From positions 1 through 30,379 of the forward strand of contig CAAGEH010000011.1 of assembly GCA_900768795.1 (NCBI GenBank): a stretch of DNA of 30,379 nucleotides. Reading direction: 5' to 3'. This stretch comes from an uncultured Collinsella sp. GTDB lineage: Bacteria > Actinomycetota > Coriobacteriia > Coriobacteriales > Coriobacteriaceae. Position numbers and translations under genes: made by a program. The notes under the pieces are model-generated. The model was given only the letters and a program-made list of their open reading frames with translations, was not told where the DNA came from and ran no database searches. This document shows positions 30,292 through 30,379 of the stretch, piece by piece (the stretch's first letter is position 1; the number at the start of each line of letters is the position of its first letter).

Positions 30292-30338
30292 CCGCGGGCG
30301 GCGCCCGCGGCACCATATGTTGGGTCCCCGTCGCGGGG
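30292..30338. repeat. Two GC-rich palindromes
   Basis: CCGCGGGC-GGC-GCCCGCGG (30292-30310) and CCCCG-TCG-CGGGG (30326-30338) are adjacent perfect hairpins with 3-base loops. No T-run follows either. Their density is reminiscent of structured intergenic repeats or of the end of a larger element continuing past the window. Confidence 0.6.
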
Positions 30339-30379
30339 TTGTGAAGGATATGTGGAGCCACCGGTCCCCGCTTGCCCCG

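Larger units (their letters stand above)
29674..30379. other. Window end without a confident gene; AT-rich and palindrome-bearing
   Basis: This 706-base stretch holds the 13-bp tandem repeat, a protein-like ORF remnant and GC-rich palindromes listed separately. A 16-base palindrome TCGGATAAATATCCGA stands at 30076-30091. Longer frames on either strand lack ribosome binding sites and a plausible composition. Base composition shifts from AT-rich (29750-30260) to very GC-rich (30270-30379). Confidence 0.5.

Noticed and set aside
30176..30361. 61-codon minus-strand frame at the extreme end
   Set aside because: Pro/Ala-rich translation of GC palindromes without ribosome binding site or family resemblance.

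Overview
The window looks like a chromosomal segment of a high-GC Gram-positive gut bacterium of the Coriobacteriia, most likely Collinsella or a close relative. That assignment is an inference from overall protein character, the GC-rich codon use and the gene order tuf-rpmG-tRNA-Trp-secE-nusG-rplK-rplA; no database search was possible.

Layout. (1) 1-3130: translation and transcription core: the tuf 3' end, a terminator, then rpmG, tRNA-Trp, secE, nusG, rplK and rplA. A copy of the L1-binding fold sits directly before the rplA ribosome binding site. (2) 3130-8081: leucine biosynthesis operon leuA-leuC-leuD-leuB. It is preceded by an 18-residue leader peptide with five Leu codons (four of them CTA) and a complete set of alternative hairpins ending in a terminator, i.e. 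a classical transcription attenuator. (3) 8273-10914: a cytoplasmic BMP/PnrA-like ligand-binding protein with a ParB-like N-terminal part, overlapping by four bases a metallophosphoesterase. (4) 11032-13363: a small MscS channel (-) and an MFS transporter (+), divergent across a tandem-repeat tract. (5) 13379-17558: minus-strand three-gene ABC importer of the TrpXYZ-like type (lipoprotein, permease, ATPase) next to a WYL-type regulator; its 3' untranslated part carries an array of 13-bp repeats. (6) 17690-21415: two DnaA-box-like sites and a 7-bp G-rich repeat, then asnS (TTG start) and a large OafA-type acyltransferase fused to an SGNH esterase domain. (7) 21530-27776: alpha/beta hydrolase, sugar-efflux-type MFS, GH13 glycosidase, hypoxanthine/uracil-DNA glycosylase, a flavodoxin-fold-like protein (-) and a class I aminotransferase. 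(8) 27794-29138: promoter, L10-binding leader with an internal terminator, rplJ and rplL. (9) 29139-30379: repeat-rich, lower-GC tail with one 74-residue minus-strand gene resembling immunity proteins and an ORF remnant.

The ribosomal protein genes rplKA and rplJL, usually adjacent, are separated here by about 25 kb holding amino-acid biosynthesis, transport and carbohydrate genes; each half keeps its own RNA autoregulatory element. The best candidates for new biology are the BMP-domain/phosphoesterase pair, the recurring 13-bp tandem duplications and the DnaA-box/G-rich tract; the RNA leaders are recognisable classes placed in an unusual arrangement.
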